From: Polyodon spathula
Lineage: Eukaryota; Chordata; Actinopteri; Acipenseriformes; Polyodontidae
NCBI RefSeq assembly: GCF_017654505.1
Contig: NC_054548.1
Coordinates: forward strand, 22,947,947 to 23,011,946
DNA: 64,000 nucleotides
Reading direction: 5' to 3'
A program made the translations under genes and the position numbers. This document shows positions 25,629 to 37,211 of this stretch, piece by piece (the stretch's first letter is position 1; each line of letters starts with the position of its first letter). The notes beneath the pieces were generated by a model, which did no database searches, was not told the DNA's origin, and was given only the letters and a program-made list of their open reading frames with translations.

Positions 25629-25790
25629 AAAAATTGAGCAGTTGCCATAATGCCCGGGCAGTTGGCGAAGTACCCAGCTGCAGCGGGCAGATGCTGAATT
25701 AGCTTTGAATTTATGTAATTTCGGTATCTGCCTGGGCAATTCATAAACTGCCCACAGCCACCCGGGCTGATGGCAAAGAAAGACTTTAGT
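25629..25790. repeat. imperfect foldback repeat
   Basis: Inverted halves share TTGCCAT...GCCCGGG at the outside and GGCAGATGCTGAATTA against GGCAGATACCGAAATTA at the centre, with a loop of about 14 bp. A related centre, GGGCAGATTCTGAAAT facing TAATTCGGCATCTGCC, is at 27246-27296. This looks like a dispersed palindromic repeat family without coding capacity. I cannot name it. Confidence 0.6.
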
Positions 25791-25954
25791 GCGCCCTGTT
25801 ATAATAAATGAAAGGCTAATGGAAAGTAACACAGCAGTATTCATCCTCTGGGTATCTACCTGCAGTTCTCAATAATAGTTTGTCAGTCAAACAACTTTAT
25901 TTAATCATTAGACTGACTTAACAGTTTAGATTTATTTTTATTTATTTATTTTGA

Positions 25955-26536
25955 CCCTTTGCAGTCCTTTTATTCAATGCTTGTCAGGCGTGTCCGGTCC
26001 AATTTTTCACACGCAATTTTTTTTTTTCTGAGAAAAACAGGTTTAAAACGCATTGCATGGCAAAATGACATCAGCACTGCATCTACAAGCCCCACCCCTT
26101 GTTCACTGTATTTTTCACATACCTCTTTATAGATGTGCATACTGATAAATGTTCTCTTGATCACTCGTTTTTCACCAAACTCCTCAATAATGCGATCCAA
26201 GTCATTATTTTATTACTATAACATCTCAAAAAACTCTGCAAATGTTCATGATATTCTTTGAGCACTGGATGTGGAAGCAGCTATCTCCTTTGTTTGTGTC
26301 CATCTTATCTCTGTGGTGCAGTAGCTAGCTCTGTTGCTCACATGGCCTTTTTTCCGGCTTCTTTCAGCTACTATCGTTGTCACTCGGCCATTGAATGGTT
26401 TTCTTGGCTTTTTCCAGAGAAAAAATGACTAGACACCTGTGCTTTATGTCTTTTTGATGATGTCGGACAGGGTTCGACATCGGTGGAAAGGGAAAATCGT
26501 AATGTTGGACCTGGTCCGACACAGGACTGCAAAGGG
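25955..26536 (+). mobile_element. piggyBac-type MITE, copy 2, 582 bp
   Basis: Starts CCCTTTGCAGTCC and ends GGACTGCAAAGGG: perfect 13-bp terminal inverted repeats. The right flank is TTAA (26537-26540); the left flank is TTGA (25951-25954), one change from TTAA. TTAA target duplication and CCC...GGG ends are the hallmark of piggyBac elements. Subterminal GTCGGACAGG and GGTCCGAC blocks near the right end are further inverted motifs. It is non-coding. Confidence 0.9.
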
Positions 26537-26540
26537 TTAA

Positions 26541-27411
<871 letters not shown>

Positions 27412-28273
27412 AGCAGATTACGGAAAAAGAAATATGTAGTTCAGGAGGGGAAAAAGTACTACATCCCCCAGAATGTCATGGGACTGAGAGATAATCATTG
27501 ACACCTGCCTGTGATTAGCAGGCAGATATATTAACAGGGCAAAATGTGTGTTCGGGGCAGTCTGCAGTTTGTGAGACGGCAAGAGGCTGTCATTGTGAAG
27601 AGACCTGTGTGGTTCGTAAAAGGTCATATTTGTCTATTTCGCCAATGTTCATTACTTACATGCAAAATTTCAGCTTGTTTGTACACTCTAATAATCAACA
27701 GCATGCAGTAGACATGAAAAAAAAAAAAAAAAAAAACTCAGTCTCGTAGGACCAGCAGTGCATTTCACAACTCACAACTGAAAGGATTAATAACCAATAG
27801 TTGGATCACCAAACCATTTACATTTTCACACATACATATACTAGCAGTGCTGGTCAAGCATTTGACTAAGCAAGCACCTAATGCCTAAATAAAGTCAGCA
27901 GTGTCAAGGGGGCTGGCTGGCTCTTCCAGAAGAGCCAACTAAATAACACTGGAAAAGGTTCAGTATTTATGTCTCACTTGCTTTGGTCAAAGTTGCTCTA
28001 AATTAGGGATTGATTGATAATTCTATTACAGAAACATCAGATAATGATACGCATGCGCCTAATTTGAAGGAAAGAAAAGCTGAAGATATTTTCCATCCAT
28101 CTCATTTGCTTTCATATTGTACCTGTTTAACTCTGCACAATTAACAAGTTGTGTGGGACGTATCATGCCATTGTTTTGCACTCCTCAACAAGTGAAAAAC
28201 AATACGTCTGCCTGGTTTCACAAAGCCAAGGTTTGATAAAAAATGTTCACAAAGTTACTTATTTTATAAGAAC
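27412..28273. other. no gene recognised
   Basis: Unique-looking; contains a 21-nt A run at 27717-27737. The 27546-27749 frame ends in that A run and is not supported. Confidence 0.5.

Positions 28274-28341
<68 letters not shown>
28274..28341 (+). repeat. (AAT)n microsatellite
   Basis: About 68 bp of AAT, almost uninterrupted. Confidence 0.97.
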
Positions 28342-28343
<2 letters not shown>

Positions 28344-28534
28344 TAAACAGGAAAATAGTTCTACTATTACATTTAGCACTTACTTGTTTATTCCAAACTG
28401 TGATAATTCATAATGCTACTGCAGCTCATTAAAGATTACTAGAGATCGTCGAGTATTAAAAGGTAGTTCTAGAGGTCATTAATTTATCCGTATAGTAAAA
28501 CATTTGGTTGTAATAATAATAGAGTAACAAAGTT

Positions 28535-28546
28535 GTATTATTATTA

Positions 28547-28592
<46 letters not shown>
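28535..28592 (+). repeat. (ATT)n microsatellite
   Basis: About 58 bp of ATT with one phase break. It is the complement-type repeat of the (AAT)n about 200 bp upstream, so the two can pair as an inverted repeat. Confidence 0.97.
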
Positions 28593-28594
<2 letters not shown>

Positions 28595-30168
28595 ACAAAA
28601 CACTATTTCACAGAAAATTCTAGGTTTTAAATGTGCCTTTATAGTAGAGGACTGCATAATAAAGAATATGCCTGAGGCTTTCCATCTAAACAATGCTGTT
28701 GCTGTGTGAGGTCACAAATAATATATTAGTGATATGCCTGCATTCCTTAAAACAAGCTACAAATAAACTAAAATGCAGCCGATCTATACTTTGTACTTGT
28801 GTATTGATAATTGCTATAATTGTTACGAATACTAGGATTATCTGAGTAATCTGCACATCCCACAGTCTGGACGATTGATTAAAAAACTTAAAACTGTATC
28901 TTAATGGGAAGCAGTTCTTTATAATTATGGACACAGTCAGGTTGAAAGGCATGTTCCTGCAAGTCACTGTACAGGTTTTGTGAATCAAACATGTTAATGT
29001 ATTTGATTAAGAGTGGAAGGATATGATTGATTCCGAACAACCCAGGCAACTGTGAGATAATAGTTTTCTCTCCCACTGAGGACAATCAACCAGGGACTGA
29101 TTTGCTGTGTTAGAGTGTGACTGATTAAAATTTTACAACAGCTGACAAGACAATTTTAGATGTAAAATACTAGTGGTTTTCTCTTTTTTTTAACCTGGTT
29201 TAACTGAGGGCATCAAGCTTCCATTAAAAAATGTATAGCAAATGTAACCCATGTTATGGAATCCACTTGCAAATGCTTTCTGTACCAGTAGTGAAAGAAA
29301 TGCAACCCTGATAATCCAAAGGAATATGGAATTGTTTTTGAATTGGGCAGACTTGAGGCAAACTAATTGTAATGTTATGAAACACACTGCATAACAGATG
29401 CAAAACTTAAGCGTGCAATTTTGTGCAAAATGAATGGGAGTTAAATTAATCATAATACTTTGAGGGAACTTGGGGTTATAATGTATTCTGTTTCAAAGAC
29501 ATTCTTACTTTTCCTAAGTATCTTGTATGCCATATTTAATCCATAACTTTAAATATTAACTCTTAAATCACACAGGGCCAACGAGAAGCTTACAACCTTT
29601 TGTGTCACTATCAAGCTAACCAAATAACAATTTCAGCTGGGTAAAATTGGCCCTTTATTTGTACAAGTACAACAAATATTTAGTATAATCAAACGCAAAT
29701 TCAGGAATATGTTGTCCCAAAATATATAAAAATAAATTAAAAATTAAGGTGAAACAAAAGCACTAGGAAATGCACAATCAGGAAAGCTCCAGCTTTAAAT
29801 AAGTTCACATCTTGGTTTCAAGGGTGCTCTATTGTTATTGTTATTCATTTTGGGACAATGTAAGTTTTGAAATGTGGTACTGTGAATAGAATTAGCTAGT
29901 TGATAGCTTGCTAAAATATCACTGGTCTCCTATTTATAAAATGTATTCCCAGTGTTAAAACATTCTATAACTAGAAGATGTTGTAAAAACAGAAAATAAA
30001 ATGATGTCTCCTTTTTTCCAACATGCCGATAAAAAAACTGTCACTGCTAACATTGTTTAAGTATGCAATAAGGCCCAGTTGGGCGTCCGTATACGTCGAA
30101 TATATGGACGCCTCAGGGCATTGTGATTCGTTTCGTGCCTTCAACCCCTGAGAAGTCTGTATATTCAA
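28593..30168. other. no gene recognised
   Basis: Unique-looking AT-rich DNA. Copy 2 of the 39-bp direct repeat lies inside. Open frames at 28686-29453 (minus) have no support. Confidence 0.5.
29356..29394 (+). repeat. 39-bp dispersed direct repeat, copy 2
   Basis: 38 of 39 bases identical to 27066-27104, 2.29 kb away in the same orientation. Confidence 0.9.
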
Positions 30169-30227
30169 TGTATTATAAATGCTACAAGGCCCTATATATT
30201 ATAGGGCCTTATAGCTTTTATAATCCA
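30169..30227. other. compact hairpin, 28-nt arms with 3-nt loop
   Basis: Arms 30169-30196 and 30200-30227 pair at 25 of 28 positions. The inner 11 bp (AAGGCCCTATA against TATAGGGCCTT) are perfect and the loop is TAT. This compact, mostly paired inverted repeat of 59 nt resembles a microRNA-type precursor or a tiny palindromic MITE in scale. A 3-nt loop is short for a microRNA precursor. Nothing proves expression. Confidence 0.6.
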
Positions 30228-30294
30228 GGTAAAACAGGGAAAAAAAAAGAAACACAAATAGTGTTTTTTTTTTTTTTTTTTTTTTTTTTACTAA

Positions 30295-30451
30295 CACTAG
30301 AAGGACTGCAGATATACTCATACCTAGAAGGCCAGCAGCAGTCTTTCTGACGGCTGTATTCAAAACAATGTAAATAGTACAACGAAAGAAGAAACAGTTT
30401 TTTTTCTTTATTACGTACGCCACAAACACCTGAACAACTGAAGCATATTTA

Positions 30452-30529
<78 letters not shown>

Positions 30530-30667
30530 TTCATGCTTTGTGAGAATATTTAATACATATAGACAGAAAGGTACATGAACGCGCAGACCCATATGTGTTA
30601 CACAACTGGAGAAAAATACATTTTAAAACCAAAAACCGGCAAAATGATTGCTGTGGGGCTTCTAGTG
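30295..30667. mobile_element. TTAA-flanked MITE, 373 bp
   Basis: Left end CACTAGAAGGACTGC follows CTAA (30291-30294). The right end CTTCTAGTG is followed by TTAA (30668-30671). The 9-bp ends CACTAGAAG are perfect inverted repeats. The TTAA context suggests a piggyBac-type element of a family different from the CCCTTTGCAGTCC one. The interior contains a (TA)n microsatellite at 30457-30525. A 26-nt T run abuts the left side. A lone right end of the same type (TTCTAGTG then TTAA) is at 37321-37332. Confidence 0.6.
30457..30525. repeat. (TA)n microsatellite inside a MITE
   Basis: About 68 bp of pure TA within the TTAA-flanked element. Confidence 0.96.
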
Positions 30668-30671
30668 TTAA

Positions 30672-32021
30672 ATATCCTTACGCCAAATAAAGTAGTCCCA
30701 TGTATAATTTGATATTGCACCCCAGAGGGCAGAGTTGAGATGGCACTGAGTTATTTTTTCCTCCTGTTAGTGCAGACACAGTGTTTGAGCAGAAGAGACG
30801 TGAGGAATAAAACTAAATTCAACTAAGTCTTGGACTTCGGTAATTTGTTCATGGTCTGTGTCAGACAGGGGTAGATAATGTGCACAAGTGTCTTTTTGTG
30901 TTTTTCTTTAGGGTTTACAAACCACTAAAAATTAATTATTTGAACTGATAACATCAGAGTTGGGTGCACATAAAGACAGCAATTTTTTTGTTTGTTTGTT
31001 ATTTTTTCTGTTTTGCCATCTTCCAGTTCATTTAATTGTGCTTCATCCGAATCGGCATGTCGCTTACTACTTTGGGATTTTTTGCAGGTAACTAGTCATT
31101 TAGTTTCATAGTTACAGCTGTACATCTGTAAGCGAGTGTAAGCAAGAGTGATTTAGAATATGTGACAAGGCTCCAACTGTCTGTATCCATCCAATGAGGA
31201 CAGCTTGGACCTTGCTCGACCAATCACATTACTTGTTTCACATTCTATTACGAGCCCTGGATTATAATACCCTATATACAATAGAACTTTGCAGGTACAT
31301 CAGAAAATAAAGGCAAACCAAGTTTGTCAGCTATGTTCAAACCCACTTATTCATTCTAGAAAAACGCTGAGGAAATCAAAGAACCACCATTTCCTGATAT
31401 AATTGTGTCCTAAAGGAGTAAGATAATTATAAGTGTATTGAATAATTTGTCAGTCACAGATGATTGCCTCAAGCCACTATTCAACTAAACTACAAACCCT
31501 GTAATCATAGATCATGTCATGTTCTACTTTCACTGAATTATTTATGTAAAATTAGACAAACAATCTGTCTAATAACATTTATATTTGGCTTAAGATGTAT
31601 GGTAATCAGTTTGATTTGTAAGAAGTTCCAATTGTAATTTTAAGTAACATTGACCTAATACAGTTTAATACAATAATTAAACTGTTCCAAACCTTTATTC
31701 TTAATACCCATAATTTCATAGAAAAAATGCACAATAGAAAACAAAGCAGAAAGAACTAGTTCAATTGGTAGGAGCCATCTTGTCAAAAATGTGAACAATG
31801 TTATTTGGATATATATATATATATATATTTTAATTGATTACTATCTATCGATTACTGGGATGATTACTTTACGCCTAAATAACAATTAGTGTAGAAAAGT
31901 AAGTGTTATTTGTTCTGTAGGACTCTTTGTTTTTAGTGTTCATAAAATACCATAATAAAATCGCTCTCAACTTGTGAGTTCAGGACTTAGGCACTGTAAA
32001 TTATGTTTGTTACATTTTTGT
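30672..32021. other. no gene recognised
   Basis: Two CCAAT motifs (31171-31240) with a TATATA nearby and a short TA repeat at 31809-31829. Nothing else is recognisable. Confidence 0.45.
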
Positions 32022-32025
32022 TTAA

Positions 32026-32604
32026 CCCTTTGCAGTCCATTTATTTATCGCATGTCAGGCACATCAGGTCAAATTTATTTTCACACGCACTGTTTATTTT
32101 ACATGCGCTGTTTAAAAGTAATTTTATTCATAGTAAAATAGGTTTAAAAGGCACTGCAGGTCAACACTCAGTAATGCATCTCCAGCTCTGCCCCACTCCT
32201 TGTTTGCTGTATTTATCACATATCTCTTCGTAGTACATACTGATAAATCATCACCTGATCACTTGTTTTATCACCAAACTCCTCAATAATGCTATCTAAT
32301 AAATTATTTTACTACTGTAACATCTCAAAAAGCTTGGCAAATGTCTGTGATATTCTTTGAGCGCTGGATGCAGAAGCAGCTGTCTTGTTTGTTTATGTCC
32401 GTGTTATGACTGTGGTGAAGGGATTATGCATATTTCTCAGATCCACCTATTTTTTTTCGGCTTCTATCAGTCTCACTCGGCCATTGAAAGCTTTCTCGGC
32501 TTCTACCAGAGAAAAAATGACTAGAGATCTGTGCTCGACGTCTTTTTGATGATGTCGGACAGGAAAGGAAAAATTGTAATGGTCCGATATAGGACCGCAA
32601 AGGG
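32026..32604 (+). mobile_element. piggyBac-type MITE, copy 3, 579 bp
   Basis: CCCTTTGCAGTCC after TTAA (32022-32025); the right end GGACCGCAAAGGG is followed by TTAC (TTAA with one change). It is co-linear with copy 2 over most of its length, including the GATCACTTGTTTTATCACC and TGATATTCTTTGAGCGCTGG blocks, but lacks part of the subterminal GTCGGACAGG region at the right. Confidence 0.9.
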
Positions 32605-33194
32605 TTACATTTGTTGAATAAATGCTAACAAAGCTCATGCAAATACCATTATATTTTGTATTATGATTTTTTTTTTATTATTACTTGACAACAGAGCGAC
32701 ATTTTTTAACCACAGTAACACACTTCTTTGTGTCTGAAGGCACTTGGCCTACAGAATTGTAACTCAAACCACACTCCGGTGTGCAGTAAGATGTGTCCTG
32801 TCAGGTGTTATGGTTGGCATATACGTACCACTACGTATTTGTTGTTGAAAAAAATATTTTAAATGGTGACTCTGGTGGTGCACGTGTGTGTGTGTGTGTG
32901 TTGGTGTGGGGATTAATGGCTTGGTAGGGAAGGGGGTTAAATTGCTCCCTGTCAAAACACGTGGGAATGTAGCTGGAGCCGACAAGTGATAAATGATTAA
33001 TTAAGGCTCCAGCCACGGGTGTTAGTTAGATAGAATGGTTTGTAAATGTTGGTGAAGGTTACCTCCGCGTCCATGTTTATTTACGTTTTGTGAGTTTTTG
33101 TGTCCCAATGTGTCTTTTTTTTTCTGTCTTTGGTTGTTTAAGTTATTATTTAGAATTAAACTGTACATTAGCACATTCAAACTTGCAGCTTCCT
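32605..33194. other. no gene; partial palindromic repeat
   Basis: Holds a short (GT)n at 32883-32901 and, at about 32940-33020, inverted AGCTGGAGCC...GGCTCCAGCC with AATGATTAATTAAGG in the loop. Some blocks (GGGGGTTAAATT, GTGGGAATGTAG) recall the TGTGGCAGAGC/TGTGACAGG MITE family, so this may be another decayed copy. Confidence 0.4.
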
Positions 33195-33878
33195 TAGGGT
33201 GACCAGATTTTTAAGCCTTGAAACTGGGATAGTATGGAAATTTTGGGAATAACTTTCAAGCTACAGGGAAGCCCTAGGGTTTTTATTTTCACTTTGGCAA
33301 TGCTTGATCTAATATCATATTGAAAGAATGCAGAGACTCATGGCAATATTCAGAGTGGAATATTTTACTTTAAAAAGCTTTGTGAATAAATGATCTAATT
33401 ATTTTTGTAATTCCATATCTACACAACAAGTATAGTTATTACATTACACAGTAGCAATTCAATAATATAAAATTCCAAGATTCTATTTTATTGTAGATTG
33501 CTGCTGCAAATCTAGTCCCTTTTCTGCCTAAGAAACTGCATCTTCTCTTGATTTCCACTTTCCATCTCGCTCTATCTCCATCTCTGTGCTATCCTCCAGT
33601 GTCCAATCTGCAAACCAGGCCCTTCCTGTATGAAATCATTACTCTTTTTAATGCTACTGTACTGGTCGTTCAAACTTCCCTTTAGTCACACCAATTGTCA
33701 TTGTACTGTAATAAGTTAGATATGGCAACACAGCAGCCTGCATGAAAATACAATGCAATGATGATCTGGAGGGGGGGGGCACACAAAATGAGCATCCCAA
33801 GAAAGTTTCTTGGGACACTGGGACCAGTGTTCTGAAAGTGGGACCGTCCCGTCCAAAAAGGGGCATCTGGTGACCTTA
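33195..33878. mobile_element. hAT-type MITE, 684 bp
   Basis: Terminal inverted repeats TAGGGTGACCAGAT (left) and TAAGGTCACCAGAT (right, inverted) match at 12 of 14 positions. A perfect 8-bp duplication AGCTTCCT flanks it (33187-33194 and 33879-33886), as expected for hAT transposons. GTGGGACCGTCCCGTCC inside the right end is a subterminal palindrome. No transposase frame is seen. Confidence 0.88.
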
Positions 33879-34792
33879 AGCTTCCTTGTCTGTCCCTTTC
33901 CTGGTGAAAACAGCTTGGCAGTGATGCAGTCCTATTGCAGTGATGTTTTGTTATTTTATAGAAATGTTATTTAGGAAACATGCCTTAGGGAATTGAAAAT
34001 AAGTGCACACACATGCAGGAACTGCAAAGCCAGAAGATGGTAACAGCATGGGCTGTACTGTAGATGGATATGCTACGGACTACCTTCACAGCAGGTGTCG
34101 TTTCTAGACAGTGATGTTTCATAAGCTTCATCACAGGGGTGGAAATACAACAGAGATATTTAAAGAAAATTCTCTTCTAGTTATGAGATACAAGTTATTG
34201 TGATAGAGAAACAATTTATGATGGATTTGGAGTTAAAAAAAAAAAAAATTTTTAACAAATCAGCATTTTTTATAAAGAAATATTCTTTAACAAGCAGGTT
34301 TTGTTTTTTGTAGGTCTGTGTTTCTTTGAAACAGTCTAAAACATAACGTTCCAGTCGCATCATCAAAGCTTAAAAAAAAAAAAACAGCACAGCCTCATTT
34401 ATAAAAGAGAGTCATGAAAAGATTCTTATCTTATAACAGATTCATGTTTTACACTTTCCAGCTGTGACGACCAGAAACATTAATTTGGCAATAAACATTT
34501 TAACTGGTAAAACATATCTCACTGTAACACCTCCACTGGATCAGACAGCATTTCCTTGCTGGACAAACAAAGGCAAATCGACATAAAACAGAACATGATT
34601 TCCCTGGCTTGTGATTGCTAATCAGACAAAATAAGCAAAGGATTTATGGCACAAATGTTACAATTAATGTTAATAGGAATAGACATAGAGGACTAAAAGT
34701 TATGACTTTTCACATTACCTCAATTTAAAATCATTACAAGCACAAAGTATGAAAGTTTTACTCTCATATCCCCGACACATGCAGGCTATAAA
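33879..34792. other. no gene recognised
   Basis: Unique-looking DNA with A-runs near 34236 and 34373. Confidence 0.5.
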
Positions 34793-35212
34793 TGTGACAG
34801 GATAGCGTCATGGCCCAAGATGTTACCAGCAGGAATTAGAGACTCAGAGACAGAAGCTGCAGTGAAGCACTGTTGCACACATCTCATTAACAAAAACATG
34901 AATGAATAAACAGGCACAAAACAAAAAGGTACAGAAATGTACACAAAAAAACTGCTGCCAAGCTGGGTATTCCCCTTCACTGAACAGACTCCAAAACACA
35001 GTACAAAACCCACAAACTAAACTCCCTTTTCTCAAACACCAAGTCCAAACAAAGAATTGCTCCCTGCTTTTATATATGAGGCCCCTCCCCAATTAACAAC
35101 AATTACCTAATTGGGGAATGGTCACCTGTGATTGTTGGCAGCGACAGATTTAACCCCATCCCTGCCAATCTTACATTCCCACACACAGGGGCAGGGCTGC
35201 TGCTCTGCTACA
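34793..35212. mobile_element. MITE related to the foldback family, about 420 bp
   Basis: The right end ...TGCTCTGCTACA is the inverted form of TGTAGCAGAGC, matching the TGTGGCAGAGC start of the foldback at 54392. Just inside are AACCCCATCCCTGCCAA and CCTGTGATTGTTGGCA, shared with the 54392 and 3074 elements respectively. I take the left end as TGTGACAGG at 34793, giving a length like the 3074-3490 copy. The left boundary is uncertain. Confidence 0.5.
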
Positions 35213-37139
35213 ATCAACGTTAGCAGATTCTCTAGACAAGACGGAAACTATTTAAAATGACTAATAAAATAGCCCTATATTTCAAAAGAACCAATCATAG
35301 TAGTATGTGTGCAGAGAGTGCTGCTGTTCATTGGAAGTGGTTTTGCTTGTCTGATTGGCTAGACTCATGTGTCCTCCCACATTCTGCTAAAGATAGAGTT
35401 GTGAATCTACCACAAACAGCGGTGTGCATAATTTGAAAAACTATAACGGGGCCTTTGAAACTCCCTTTGGGACAATGGAAGTTCGTTATTTTTCTTTTCC
35501 TGTTTACATTACCACGGCAAATGAAGCAGCCATTTTGAACTACCCAGAACTCTGCTTTTGAACTTCTTTGAAGGTTTTTTAGTTGAAACCAGAAGAAAAA
35601 AACTTTTGCAGAGCAGCAAGGCAATCTGTTTCTTGTCTTCTTGTTAATGGTCTGTGTTGTGGTAGTGGACCTATTGGTAAGTTTATCTGCAGGGTCTTGT
35701 TTTAACCTATTAACAGAACCATCAGATGTATGTACATACATAGAACTACTGCAGCGGTTTTTATGTTTTTTTTTTTTAAGTTATATTAAAATGCATATAA
35801 AACTACTGCAGAATTGCATGCTACAAAACTGTTCTGTGTTATATGTAGTCAAAACAGTGTGTTTATTTTAATATACCAAACATAGTGCTTACCTTTAATT
35901 CCAATTTCCTCACTTGTATTTTCCCATAATTTCTTTGTAAAGCAGATGCTCCTCCATCTTGCCTGTGATATTTGGAGCGTAAAAACTTTGGTTTACAAAA
36001 AAAAAAAAAAAAAAGTTTTGACGTTATTGTTTGTTTTCCTTCAGGATATTGTCTGTGACACCATTTTTGCAGCCTGCTTGTTACACGTGAGGGAAACCTG
36101 TTACAACATGAGCACTGACATGAGACTTGGGCGTGGTGTTGGAAGGGGGACTTATGATTGCAAATGCTGGGCTAGCAGCTTTACAAGATGCAGTAACAAG
36201 AAAATCCATAATACTTTAAATACAGAGACATGCAGCGGGACATTGTGGAGCAATAGAGAATAGTGCCCGAGACTTGTTTGTTTGATTGTTTTATACAAGT
36301 GTTTTCTATTTAGCCTTTTATTTTGTGCCTGAGTTCGACTCTGTTGGCAATTCAATGGTAATTTCTGTCTCCAGTCTTGCAATAGCTGGTTTGGTACATA
36401 TTATTCAGAATTTTTTATTTTTTTTTCAGCAGCACAAAGCCAAACCCACTGTTTTTACTATGACAGTCAAAATGACAGCTGCAGTAGTTCTAGGTATGAG
36501 GTATATCTCCATAAGTTTCTGCAACCCTGGGTCTACTGATGGTTTGAGATGTTTGATATATTGTGGAAGGGTGGTTTTGCAGGGGTGACGTCAGACCAGA
36601 AAGAATCACACAAGCAGTCAGTACTGGGGTTGAAACTGCGATGCAATGGCTGCACTCAGTGTTTTAATGAAACAAATAAAAAATTTAAACAAAAACAGCA
36701 TTTGATGCCAAAATTAATAGACAAACAAAACGACAAAACAGTAAACAAACAGTGGACGAACAGAAAGACAAGTACAGTGCTGATGCTTCCAACATGCTGT
36801 AGCAATTATTTTACGTTATTTCTTTTCTCTTACTTTTTTACTCTCGGCTCCACACCCATTCTCCACTCACGAACACACAACCCCGAGTGAGTCAAATGTC
36901 GATATAATGTTGTACAGGATTCAATTACAAATTAATTATTCACCTGAATCGCAGCATGTGAACTCATTTGCGTAATCCCTGTGCCTAAATACAACTATAT
37001 ATTTTAAATCATTCGTGCTACACAGACCCATTGATGTCCCGTGCAGCAACATTAACACAAAAACAAACATGAACACACAGGGGCGGAGCACTCTGCCATT
37101 CAAAAACTAACATGAACACACAGGGGTGGAGCACTCTGC

Positions 37140-37144
<5 letters not shown>
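35213..37144. other. cluster of splice-like signals; no confirmed gene
   Basis: On the plus strand: donor TTG|GTAAGT at 35677, acceptor TTTTCCTTCAG ending at 36044, acceptor TTTTTTTTTCAG ending at 36429 and possible donor CTAG|GTATGA at 36494. A short frame MVCVVVVDLL ending at the first donor joins in phase to a 72-codon, Cys-containing open segment at 36045-36263. A 64-nt open segment at 36430-36493 reads QHKAKPTVFTMTVKMTAAVV. AATAAA occurs near 36676. None of these peptides is familiar, so this may be a small gene, a non-coding transcript or coincidence. Confidence 0.25.
37066..37139 (+). repeat. short direct repeat, two 31-bp copies
   Basis: AACATGAACACACAGGGGCG and the next 11 bp occur at 37066-37096 and again at 37109-37139 with one C/T change. 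The GGAGCACTCTGC ends recall the GCAGAGC termini of the MITE family above. Confidence 0.8.
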
Positions 37145-37177
<33 letters not shown>

Positions 37178-37211
37178 CACAACTATATATATATATATAT
37201 TATATATATAT
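37145..37211. repeat. (TA)n microsatellite, interrupted
   Basis: Two TA blocks separated by AGCACAAC. Confidence 0.95.

Noticed and set aside
25374..25844. 156-codon minus-strand frame
   Set aside because: It runs through an imperfect foldback repeat and resembles no protein I know. GC-rich palindromes reduce stop codons.
31160..31320. Two CCAAT motifs with TATATA, suggesting a promoter
   Set aside because: Spacing and the following AT-rich sequence give no exon or donor. LTR ends were also not definable.
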